A DNA stretch of 5,040 nt from DATKGL01 sp035510455. Its GTDB lineage: Bacteria; Patescibacteriota; Saccharimonadia; Saccharimonadales; UBA4665. The position numbers and the translations under genes are program-made. Under the pieces are notes generated by a model. The model was not told the origin of the DNA and did no database searches. It saw only the letters and a list, made by a program, of their open reading frames with translations. Where the stretch lies: NCBI GenBank assembly GCA_035510455.1, contig DATKHB010000018.1, positions 1 through 5,040 of the forward strand, given 5' to 3'. Below, piece by piece: positions 1-4,964 of the stretch (position 1 is its first letter; each line of letters starts with the position of its first letter).

Positions 1-2
1 CT

Positions 3-529
3 ATGAGTGAAGCACGAAAAGCTCGTGATCGTTTGCGCAAAGCAAACAATCCTGCAAAGGATAAGATAGCAAAGAAGAGGAAGACTGACAGGGATGCCTC
101 TTCTGAAACATACCATTGGTTCTTCACTTATAATAACCCCAAACATCCCGAAGCTAAAGATCAATTGGTCGGGATATTTACTGCTTGCTGTAAATGTTTT
201 GGGTTTCAATTAGAAGAAGGCGATAGCAAGACACCACATTATCAAGGTAATGTGACGCTGTTAGAAAAGACTGCCACACCTAGCAAATTAGTTGGTGAAT
301 TACACAAAGGTATACACTGGGAACGTACTAAAAATGTGGCTGCAGCTAAAAATTATTGTGGTAAACCAGAAGGTCGGCTAGCCGGCCCCTGGGTTTACAA
401 CACAAAAACGGATTGGTTTGTAGTGGCGCTACAGTCGAAGACGAAGGAAGAGGCTTTAGCGGTAATCAAATCAAAATGCGCCAAAGACTGGTGCAATAAT
501 GGACAAAGAATTGAAGAAAACTTAGCTCG
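3..529 (+). CDS. rep: Rep copy 1, exon 1: HUH endonuclease domain
   Basis: This is the N-terminal, origin-nicking half of a CRESS-DNA Rep. In rolling-circle replication this domain cleaves the origin loop and stays joined to the 5' end through a tyrosine. Visible motifs: motif I FTYNNP (residues 41-46); motif II with the metal-binding HYQ (79-81); motif III KNYCGK (116-121) with Tyr118 as the predicted catalytic residue. Residues 19-30 are rich in Lys/Arg and could be a nuclear localisation signal. The start is the ATG at 3, which matches the internal ATG at 4438 of the second copy. The open frame runs to a TAA at 531-533, but GTAAGT at 530-535 is a strong splice donor, so I end the exon after base 529, within codon 176. 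Joined to 1106-1616 it gives a 345-residue Rep, a normal length for the family. Upstream control elements lie outside the window. Identification as Rep is firm; exon end is inferred. Confidence 0.9.
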
Positions 530-547
530 GTAAGTTTTAAAAAATAT

Positions 548-558
548 TTTATTTTATT
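548..558 (-). terminator. Minus-strand poly(A) signals for the antisense ORF
   Basis: The plus sequence TTTATT occurs at 548-553 and 553-558, giving two overlapping AATAAA hexamers on the minus strand. One overlaps the stop codon of the antisense ORF, the same compact arrangement as at the end of Rep (1614-1620). They sit only about 13 nt inside the Rep splice donor. Confidence 0.4.
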
Positions 559-904
559 CTAATAGATTATAATCAGAATCTATAAGCTCGTCATCGAGAA
601 AAACACAATGACGATTGAAGAACTGTGTAACAGCGACTTCATATTGATAATCTGACAGAAGATAAACATTTCTCGGAGCTATACCATGACCAACCAACTC
701 TGCACGGAGACCAGTGTGGTCACTAAGATAAGGGACATGGCCAATACACACGAACTGAAACCAGAATGGGTGACGACCCATCGGCTGAAATAATTTGTAC
801 TCAGCCAGTGTATCACAATACACGTCCAATAAAGTTCTACAGGTAAGAGCTAAAGGGGTTAATGCGGTTGTATAACCAAGTCTACACACGAAAGCGATAT
901 ACAT
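554..904 (-). CDS. Antisense ORF inside the Rep intron, unknown protein
   Basis: This is a 116-residue open frame on the strand opposite Rep, lying wholly inside the proposed intron. I do not recognise the product. It has no clear transmembrane segment; its C-terminus is acidic (FLDDELIDSDYNLLE). A second start, ATG at 781, would give a 75-residue protein beginning MGRHPFWF. Its stop codon (554-556) overlaps AATAAA signals on the same strand (553-558 and 548-553), and AT-rich TATA-like sequence lies just upstream (plus 917-938). Both are what a compact viral gene would have. There is a weak resemblance to the ORF at 3946-3542: both have M-[GS]-R, a Cys-rich hydrophobic stretch, E-L-[VI], LL, then Y-x-V-x-V, and an acidic tail. 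The last 17 codons recur identically at the window end. It could still be a chance frame within an intron. Confidence 0.45.
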   Translation of the reverse strand: MYIAFVCRLGYTTALTPLALTCRTLLDVYCDTLAEYKLFQPMGRHPFWFQFVCIGHVPYLSDHTGLRAELVGHGIAPRNVYLLSDYQYEVAVTQFFNRHCVFLDDELIDSDYNLLE

Positions 905-940
905 TGCGACCTGAGTATGTATATAATTCTATAAATATCT

Positions 941-1081
941 TTTCAGAGAGAACAGAACTGTACCGTACCGGGGAAGTTGGGGGCCCCGACCAGGGAGCCA
1001 CTTGGGGGCCCCCCCGGAGGGAGGGGTGGCGACGCTGGCAGGGGAAGTCTACGACCCAGGTAGTTACTGTTCTCTCTGAAA
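941..1081. repeat. 15-bp inverted repeats flanking a G-rich segment
   Basis: TTTCAGAGAGAACAG at 941-955 is matched perfectly by its reverse complement at 1067-1081. The 111 nt between them are G-rich, with TTGGGGGCCCC at 977-987 and again at 1002-1012, and at least six runs of three or more G between 970 and 1044. ATAAATAT occurs at 931-938 and at 1081-1088, close outside the two arms. The layout resembles a miniature inverted-repeat transposable element or a large stem-loop. The AT-rich flanks make the direct repeat weak evidence, since the left copy is two bases away from the arm. No transposase is present. Confidence 0.5.
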
Positions 1082-1102
1082 TAAATATATAAATATACAC
1101 CT

Positions 1103-1167
1103 CAGGCACTACTATATCCCGCGTGTAGTTAGCGGGAGATATGACCGGAAAACCTTTACGGTGCCTG
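1103..1167 (+). promoter_or_regulatory. Nested stem-loop at the Rep splice acceptor
   Basis: CAGGCAC (1103-1109) pairs with GTGCCTG (1161-1167). Inside it, ATAT-CCCGC (1114-1122) pairs with GCGGG-AG-ATAT (1132-1142), with a two-base bulge and a 9-nt loop. The acceptor AG (1104-1105) lies in the outer stem, so the structure could affect splicing. The loop has no origin nonamer, so this is not an origin. Confidence 0.35.
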
Positions 1168-1616
1168 ATGAGCTGAATCGGATGGTTGATGATTATCTCT
1201 GGTTAGATGCCAAATGTGACAGCGATATTCCGGACCGCCATAAGTTGATCGTACTGGTTGGCCCGACCCTATTGGGGAAGACCCAATGGGCACGCAGTCT
1301 GGGCCGACATATATACTGGAAAGGCAGTATTAATGTCAAGAATCTGACTACGAATCGCGACTATCAGTATATCGTCATAGATGATATCGATTGGCAATAT
1401 ATTCCTGAAGTAATCAAGAAAAATGTATTGTTGGGCACTGGAGACGCTACAGTGGTGCAAAAGTACATGGCCCCAACAGATATATATCAAAACAAACCTT
1501 GTATATTCATAATGAATCCCCTAGATGAGTCATACGACCAGCTAGGTTATTTTTTTAATTCAGGCTATTGGGCCGCCAATACTGTAGTAATAAAAATAAA
1601 ACATAAGTTATTTTAA
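1106..1616 (+). CDS. rep: Rep copy 1, exon 2: SF3-type helicase domain
   Basis: This is the C-terminal half of Rep, an ATP-driven helicase that unwinds DNA during rolling-circle replication. Numbered in the spliced protein: a linker with FTVPDEL (193-199); Walker A GPTLLGKT (228-235), followed by QWARSLGRHIYW, very like the geminivirus/genomovirus signature; Walker B YIVIDDIDW (264-272); a KYMAP segment (295-299); motif C ending in IMNP with Asn313 (about 306-314). The protein ends at residue 345. The frame is open from 1080 but has no upstream ATG; the first in-frame ATG, at 1182, would cut off the conserved VPDEL linker. That argues for splicing from exon 1 rather than independent translation. 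The stop codon TAA (1614-1616) overlaps a poly(A) signal. Helicase assignment is firm, the join to exon 1 likely. Confidence 0.87.
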
Positions 1617-1620
1617 TAAA
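1615..1620 (+). terminator. Rep poly(A) signal AATAAA
   Basis: AATAAA begins inside the Rep stop codon (TAATAAA, 1614-1620). It is the only consensus signal directly after the helicase exon and is followed by a stable hairpin. Confidence 0.6.
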
Positions 1621-1624
1621 CGAA

Positions 1625-1673
1625 ATTTGCTCATTGCGAATTTTTTCCTTGGAAAAAATCGCAAGAGTCAAAT
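1625..1673. repeat. AT-rich imperfect hairpin after Rep
   Basis: ATTTG (1625-1629), CTC (1630-1632), TTGCGA (1634-1639) and TTTTTTCC (1641-1648) pair in order with GGAAAAAA (1651-1658), TCGCAA (1659-1664), GAG (1665-1667) and CAAAT (1669-1673). Only single-base bulges break the stem, giving about 22 bp around a very short loop. Its place just past AATAAA suggests a transcript-end or replication-pause element; that role is inference. Confidence 0.6.
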
Positions 1674-2057
1674 GCAGTGCTGCCCGGTTGCCCGAAAGAG
1701 CTCTCCGCAGGAGCCGTGTGTGGAACGGGATCTACCAAACTGGTAAAGCGGGGTTACGCTTTTGACTGGTAAAGCGGGGTTACGCTTCCCGCCAATTGGC
1801 GGAACTAAGTGGTTTGCGGCGCTACGCATAGTGACGAAGTCACAGCCGTCAACGCGCAGGGTTGCACTCTGGAGGGGGTCTGGGGGGGTCCGAAAACCCC
1901 CCCAGCAGCCGAAGGCTGTGGCCGAAGGCCATTCCGGGGGATCGGCATATATGCCGGTGCGAGCGTGCGAGCTCCATGGTTGGCCACATATGGCCATGCA
2001 AGCTTGCTTGCGACCCCTACCGAAGGTAGGCACAGTGAGACCTTTAGGTCGAACCTA
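1674..2057. repeat. Noncoding array of about 15 short GC-rich hairpins
   Basis: I see no convincing gene here; open frames on both strands have repetitive, unrelated translations. The stretch is almost fully covered by small inverted repeats. Examples: 1733-1745, 1746-1761, 1772-1787, the perfect palindrome CCGCCAATTGGCGG (1789-1802), 1815-1828, 1831-1843, 1880-1905 (9-bp stem of G and C runs), 1906-1918, 1919-1931, CGGCATATATGCCG (1943-1956), 1981-1996, 1998-2007, 2016-2030 and 2039-2050. Three of them (1880-1931) abut with no spacer. Four share the apex C-GAA-G. It lies between the 3' ends of Rep and the first capsid-like frame, where convergent transcripts would meet. Confidence 0.7.
1740..1787. 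repeat. 22-bp tandem direct repeat, two copies
   Basis: A 22-nt unit at 1740-1761 is repeated exactly at 1766-1787 with a 4-nt spacer (period 26). Each copy contains the hairpin AAGCG-GGGTTA-CGCTT. This is the only long exact tandem duplication in the hairpin array and suggests the array grows by local duplication. Confidence 0.7.
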
Positions 2058-2066
2058 ATAGTTGTT

Positions 2067-2669
2067 TTAATTATCAATAAAATCTACTGACACCATACCC
2101 TGCCATGCAGGTGTACCAGCATTATCACTACAAAATGACATAAACAATAGCGCTCCGGATGCACAAGCTCCGGAGGAAGCTATAATGTTAGTTTTTCTGC
2201 CCAATAGCGGAATAGTTACATCGATAGTACGGGCTTGGTCCGTAGTAACGTTATTACTTGTGCCCCCAGAGTCTGGGCCTGCAACTCCATCATACTTTTC
2301 CCATAATATTTCGAATCTATCATAGTTGTTCGGGTTACGACCCGATTCACTGATGCTAGCCGAGGTGCCATCCGTGAACAGATCTAGAAACACGTCCTGC
2401 CACATAGGTGGTGATGCCGTAGGCTGTTTGTCCCAGACAAGAACTGTACGTAGGGACGCCATATCGTTCCATGAAATAGGTATAAACATCTTCAGACGGC
2501 AACGTATATTTCTAAATGTTGTGCCAGTCCTATTAAAAATAGAGTACCCTTGGTTCCAATTATTAATCCATGTGAAGGTATCAGTAGGGTCTGCATTACA
2601 ATGCCAACTGTTTTGCTTGAACGTAACAGTTTTTAATGTTCCGGCGTAGCGAATGCTAAGCTGTGTACA
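2067..2669 (-). CDS. Capsid-like protein A, lacking a start and N-terminus
   Basis: On the minus strand 200 codons are open from just after a TAA at 2672-2670 to the stop at 2069-2067. Features typical of CRESS-DNA virus jelly-roll capsids, numbered from the first open codon: IFNRTG (44-49), an arginine-containing strand (FRNIRCRLK, 52-60), SLRTVLVWDKQ (72-82) and NYDRFEIL (115-122). It ends FIDN, comparable with YTDN in the neighbouring capsid. The first ATG, at 2489, lies inside the conserved core, so a protein started there would be incomplete. The basic, DNA-binding N-terminus is missing. Either this is a 3' exon (AG at 2662-2661, in phase with a codon boundary), or the gene lost its 5' end when the array formed. 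The unbroken core argues against old decay. A minus-strand ATTAAA at 2071-2066 may end the transcript. Confidence 0.7.
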   Translation of the reverse strand, partial: CTQLSIRYAGTLKTVTFKQNSWHCNADPTDTFTWINNWNQGYSIFNRTGTTFRNIRCRLKMFIPISWNDMASLRTVLVWDKQPTASPPMWQDVFLDLFTDGTSASISESGRNPNNYDRFEILWEKYDGVAGPDSGGTSNNVTTDQARTIDVTIPLLGRKTNIIASSGACASGALLFMSFCSDNAGTPAWQGMVSVDFIDN

Positions 2670-2673
2670 TTAA

Positions 2674-2694
2674 TCAAAACACAAACACTTTATT
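2674..2694 (-). terminator. Poly(A) site of capsid gene B
   Basis: On the minus strand, AATAAA (2694-2689) is followed at once by a GT-rich run, GTGTTTGTGTTTTG (2688-2675). Together they form a classic eukaryotic cleavage/polyadenylation site about 105 nt after the capsid B stop. The open frame of capsid A begins within a few bases of its end. Confidence 0.6.
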
Positions 2695-2799
2695 ACTTAT
2701 TAAACCAGGAATGTTAACACAGTTAAGATTCGTACATATTAGAAGATGGTGGTTGAACCCTAAGCAGGGTGAAAACTACATATTTTTAAAATTTATAAA

Positions 2800-3582
2800 T
2801 CAATTATCAGTATATCTGAGGCGGAATGTGCCTGTAAAGGCATATTGACCGCCGATTGACCCTTGAGCTAAAAAGAAGAGTCCCCCTGTAGCGATATCCC
2901 CAATAACTCCTGGGGATGAATCCGCTTTAAATTGGGTCTCAAGATTATTGAGCTTGCGAAATTCTTGAATAGTCAACTCACAGGATGTGGGAAAAGGACC
3001 AGGTGCTACCGTAGCGCCAGTAGTAACAATAGCACCGGGTAGTAACACCCGTTTATCTAAAATTATTCTAAATCTATCACGGTAATCTAAATTCACGCCG
3101 TCAGTAACCAGGTTGGACGCTGCGCCAGCCTGGGTATAGGCTTGAACTACCTGAGCCCAAGTAGGCGCAACACCATTGGTTTGCGCGTCATAAACTACTA
3201 TCATTCGGACGTATTCATCCACCGCGGCGAGCGCTGGATTAATAGCTCCGAGTAAACCATTAACGTATAAACTTTGCATAGCAACTTTTCTACCGATGCG
3301 GTTGAAAAATGAGCTGCCTGCACTCATGAAATTAAGTCCTACCCCAGCAGTGGACGTTGTAGTAGTAAAGTTGTATGTGGCCGTGGCCAGATCAACTGCC
3401 TTAGTTTCACCTTTTATACCCTTACCCCGCTTCCAGGAAGCGAGGGGAGTGAACCCATGACTTGCCTTGGGTCCACGAGCAGAACGATGAGCTACTTGAC
3501 GGGCCGCTTTACTACGTGAGTAAGCTGTAGCTTTACGATTGTTAGTAAACGTCTTCGTCGTCACCTTCACTGACTTTGGCAT
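2800..3582 (-). CDS. cp: Capsid protein B
   Basis: A 260-residue protein with the build of a CRESS-DNA virus capsid. Residues 1-58 are rich in Arg and Lys (MPKSVKV, SRSKAARQ, HRSARGPK, SWKRGKG), suitable for binding genomic DNA and for nuclear entry. The rest fits a jelly-roll domain: FFNRIGRKV (92-100), YVRMIVVYDAQTNG (124-137), YRDRFRII (167-174) and a C-terminal strand ending FRLRYTDN. The order NR-x-G, R-x-x-V-x-[YW]-D-x-Q and RFRI matches capsid-like protein A, but the two are otherwise quite different. I chose the ATG at 3582 because it has A at -3 and the upstream in-frame extension to 3729 is a leucine-rich shadow of the overlapping ORF. Its first 41 nt overlap the small ORF in another frame. 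The poly(A) site is at 2694-2675. Confidence 0.85.
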   Translation of the reverse strand: MPKSVKVTTKTFTNNRKATAYSRSKAARQVAHRSARGPKASHGFTPLASWKRGKGIKGETKAVDLATATYNFTTTTSTAGVGLNFMSAGSSFFNRIGRKVAMQSLYVNGLLGAINPALAAVDEYVRMIVVYDAQTNGVAPTWAQVVQAYTQAGAASNLVTDGVNLDYRDRFRIILDKRVLLPGAIVTTGATVAPGPFPTSCELTIQEFRKLNNLETQFKADSSPGVIGDIATGGLFFLAQGSIGGQYAFTGTFRLRYTDN

Positions 3583-3946
3583 CTTCTTCTTCGGAATCTG
3601 ATGGAGGAGGAGGAGTAGGAGCTTCAGATGCAGATAAATTAATAAACCACTGGGATAACTCCGCGATAGTAGATTGTAACTGCGACGACAGATCAGATAT
3701 AGTAAGAGGAATATCAACGGTAAGGCCAAAATTGGCTTTGTTACCGACTTTATTTCTGATCTGTACAGTTACGTTATATTCAGAGGGGATATCAAGCAAC
3801 TTAAGTTCGTCAGACATTGCCTTATGTTTCGAGCAAATAGCTATGAGCTCACAGCGAGAGTATTTGCCACACAAATATATACGAGGTACGTGCGAACGTG
3901 ACATAAAATATGTATTTACTAAAACTCCAGTAGGAAAATGAGACAT
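3542..3946 (-). CDS. Small ORF with acidic tail upstream of capsid B
   Basis: A 134-residue protein overlapping the capsid B start by 41 nt. I do not recognise the family. The N-terminal part has several Cys and hydrophobic residues (RIYLCGKYSRCELIAICSK). The middle (about 55-108) looks beta/helix mixed, and the end is a proline run followed by a strongly acidic tail (PTPPPPSDSEEEDAKVSEGDDEDVY split over 110-134). Possible starts are ATG 3946, 3904 (MSRSHVPR) and 3817; the first two have T at -3, the third has G. Its position matches that of small pre-capsid ORFs such as geminivirus V2, which act in movement or silencing suppression; that comparison is positional only. The overlapping acidic and basic tails encoded by the same DNA in two frames suggest real dual coding. 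Confidence 0.6.
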   Translation of the reverse strand: MSHFPTGVLVNTYFMSRSHVPRIYLCGKYSRCELIAICSKHKAMSDELKLLDIPSEYNVTVQIRNKVGNKANFGLTVDIPLTISDLSSQLQSTIAELSQWFINLSASEAPTPPPPSDSEEEDAKVSEGDDEDVY

Positions 3947-4281
3947 TGAACGAATGGCCGAGTAGGTACGAGTAACTACTTAAGGACATTCTGAAATAGT
4001 CGACCTTTTCTGATTGGTTCCCGATATAAATACACGTTCCCGCTTTTTTATAAAGCGGAACACTATTTAATGGGGGGAATCCCTATCTAAATCGATAAAG
4101 GCGAATCGGCGGGGGGAGGTACCACACCTGGCCGGTGAGTGGCCGGCCCTTTAGGGCCTGGCCACGAGTTGGCCGGTGAAGGGACACCCCGACCGATCGA
4201 GCCGCTACAGAGTCGGCTCGGAAGATACCGGATAATTGACATTAGCAAGGCCCCTGCGCAATGTCGACCATACCGACCAAA
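3947..4281. promoter_or_regulatory. Large intergenic region with divergent promoters and palindromes
   Basis: No convincing gene is present. The part nearest the minus-strand ORF holds TATA elements for both directions. Further right is a GC-rich stretch of palindromes: AGGT/ACCT (4117-4129); a 12-bp stem with one bulge around GGCCCT-TT-AGGGCC (4139-4165); and CGAGCCG/CGGCTCG (4198-4204 with 4214-4220). TGGCCGGTGA occurs at 4129-4138 and 4170-4179, with a shorter TGGCCGG at 4140-4146. The CCT-TT-AGG apex also appears at 2039-2050 in the other hairpin array. Confidence 0.55.
4013..4061. promoter_or_regulatory. Divergent TATA elements and hairpin
   Basis: TATAAATA (4025-4032) on the plus strand follows ATTGG (an inverted CCAAT box, 4013-4017) and would suit Rep copy 2. 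On the minus strand TATAAAAAA (4052-4044) lies about 100 nt before the ATG at 3946 and would suit the small ORF and capsid B. GTTC-CGCTTT (4036-4046, one C bulged) pairs with AAAGCGGAAC (4052-4061), enclosing the minus-strand TATA. Confidence 0.5.
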
Positions 4282-4339
4282 GCATGATAATCTTGCCGCC
4301 AGTCATAATTTATTATGCTCGGCAGGATAACTATCATGC
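4282..4339. repeat. Compound cruciform beside the origin
   Basis: Three nested stems share one axis: GCATGATA (4282-4289) with TATCATGC (4332-4339), TGCCG (4294-4298) with CGGCA (4320-4324), and CATAAT (4304-4309) with ATTATG (4312-4317) around TT. Extra AG/CT pairs (4301-4302 with 4318-4319) add to it. It ends three bases before the origin hairpin begins. Confidence 0.65.
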
Positions 4340-4342
4340 CAC

Positions 4343-4373
4343 GTGCTAGGGCCCTATTATTACGCCCTAGCAC
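4343..4373 (+). other. ori: Rolling-circle origin hairpin with nonamer TATTATTAC
   Basis: GTGCTAGGGC (4343-4352) and GCCCTAGCAC (4364-4373) form a perfect 10-bp stem. The 11-nt loop, CCTATTATTAC (4353-4363), ends with TATTATTAC (4355-4363), which fits the CRESS-DNA consensus NANTATTAC. By analogy with geminiviruses and circoviruses, Rep would nick between the last T and the final AC (TATTATT/AC). It lies 65 nt upstream of the Rep copy 2 ATG. This is the only nonamer in a hairpin loop that I find in the window. Confidence 0.92.
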
Positions 4374-4383
4374 TAAAATTCCA

Positions 4384-4433
4384 GTTTCCCCTCAGGAATT
4401 GCATACACAAATTCAAATTTGGTTTCCCCTCAG
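4384..4433 (+). promoter_or_regulatory. Candidate Rep-binding iterons
   Basis: GTTTCCCCTCAG occurs twice as an exact direct repeat, at 4384-4395 and 4422-4433, between the origin hairpin and the Rep ATG. Paired short repeats next to the origin are the usual Rep recognition sites in CRESS-DNA viruses. The second copy ends 4 nt before the ATG, so Rep binding here could also repress its own gene. Confidence 0.6.
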
Positions 4434-4437
4434 AGCT

Positions 4438-4964
4438 ATGAGTGAAGCACGAAAAGCTCGTGATCGTTTGCGCAAAGCAAACAATCCTGCAAAGGATAAG
4501 ATAGCAAAGAAGAGGAAGACTGACAGGGATGCCTCTTCTGAAACATACCATTGGTTCTTCACTTATAATAACCCTAAACATCCTGAAGCGAAGGATGAGC
4601 TGATAGGAATATTTACTGCTTGCTGTAAGTGTTTTGGGTTTCAATTAGAGGAAGGCGACAGCAAGACTCCACATTACCAAGGTAATGTTACGCTGTTAAA
4701 TCAAACTGCTACACCTAGCAAATTAGTTGGTGATAAACACAAAGGTATACATTGGGAACGTACTAAGAATGTAGCAGCAGCTAAGAATTATTGTGGGAAA
4801 CCTGAGGGTCGGCTTGACGGCCCTTGGGTTTATAATACTAAGACTGATTGGTTTAAAATTGCGTTATCCTCTAAAACCAAAGATGAAGCGATAGCAATTA
4901 TTAAACAACACTGTGCCAAAGATTGGTGCAATAATGGACAAAGAATTGAAGAAAACTTAGCTCG
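4438..4964 (+). CDS. rep: Rep copy 2, exon 1: HUH endonuclease domain
   Basis: A second Rep endonuclease exon, the same length as copy 1 (175 codons plus two bases), with identical motifs: FTYNNP (41-46), HYQ (79-81), KNYCGK with Tyr118 (116-121). The ATG at 4438 is chosen over an in-frame start at 4315: the upstream extension would translate through the origin hairpin and iterons, and copy 1 shares only the region from 4438. Compared with copy 1, bases 4438-4574 and 4924-4964 are identical, while the middle differs at about 19% of positions. Protein changes are mostly conservative (Q/E, V/I, E/D), with a cluster around residues 140-158, so both copies seem to be under selection. The helicase exon would lie beyond the window. 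Confidence 0.9.

Larger units (their letters stand above)
530..1105 (+). other. Proposed Rep intron (576 nt)
   Basis: The donor is GTAAGT at 530-535 and the acceptor is the AG at 1104-1105, preceded by ACACCTC. Exon 1 ends two bases into a codon and exon 2 supplies the third, so the frame is kept (CG|G, Arg176). The plus-strand frame that enters the helicase is closed by a TGA at 1077, so the acceptor must lie downstream of that. The spliced junction reads NLAR then HYYIPRVV, followed by FTVPDEL. This matches the geminivirus order NL-R, a proline-rich link, then VPDEL before the helicase. Introns between these two domains are known in mastreviruses and genomoviruses, but 576 nt is long for them. 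It contains an antisense ORF and a G-rich inverted-repeat segment. The alternative is that the helicase is a separate protein starting at the ATG at 1182. Confidence 0.75.

Noticed and set aside
530..570. A short 36-nt Rep intron ending at TAATAG (acceptor AG 564-565)
   Set aside because: The resulting frame is in phase but meets a TAA at 570-572, so it cannot reach the helicase.
862..1109. Overlapping ORFs on both strands across the G-rich inverted repeat
   Set aside because: They read mainly the inverted repeat and G/C runs; nothing supports coding.
1674..2057. CRISPR array or tRNA gene in the repeat-rich region
   Set aside because: Repeats are short palindromes of differing sequence without regular spacers, and no cloverleaf with conserved tRNA positions is visible.
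1668..2090. Open frames on both strands in the hairpin array
   Set aside because: Several overlapping frames are open at once in GC-rich palindromic DNA; their translations are low-quality and resemble no protein family.
2326..2649. 107-residue plus-strand ORF
   Set aside because: It is the shadow of capsid-like frame A, which has recognisable capsid signatures.
2686..2694. CTTTATTAC as a second origin nonamer
   Set aside because: The second base is not A, there is no flanking stem, and the minus strand reads as AATAAA plus a GT-rich element.
3576..3941. 121-residue plus-strand ORF
   Set aside because: It mirrors the small minus-strand ORF; its serine- and glycine-rich start is the complement of the acidic tail codons.
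4139..4330. 63-residue plus-strand ORF left of the origin
   Set aside because: It is made of palindromic intergenic DNA and runs through the cruciform; no protein features.
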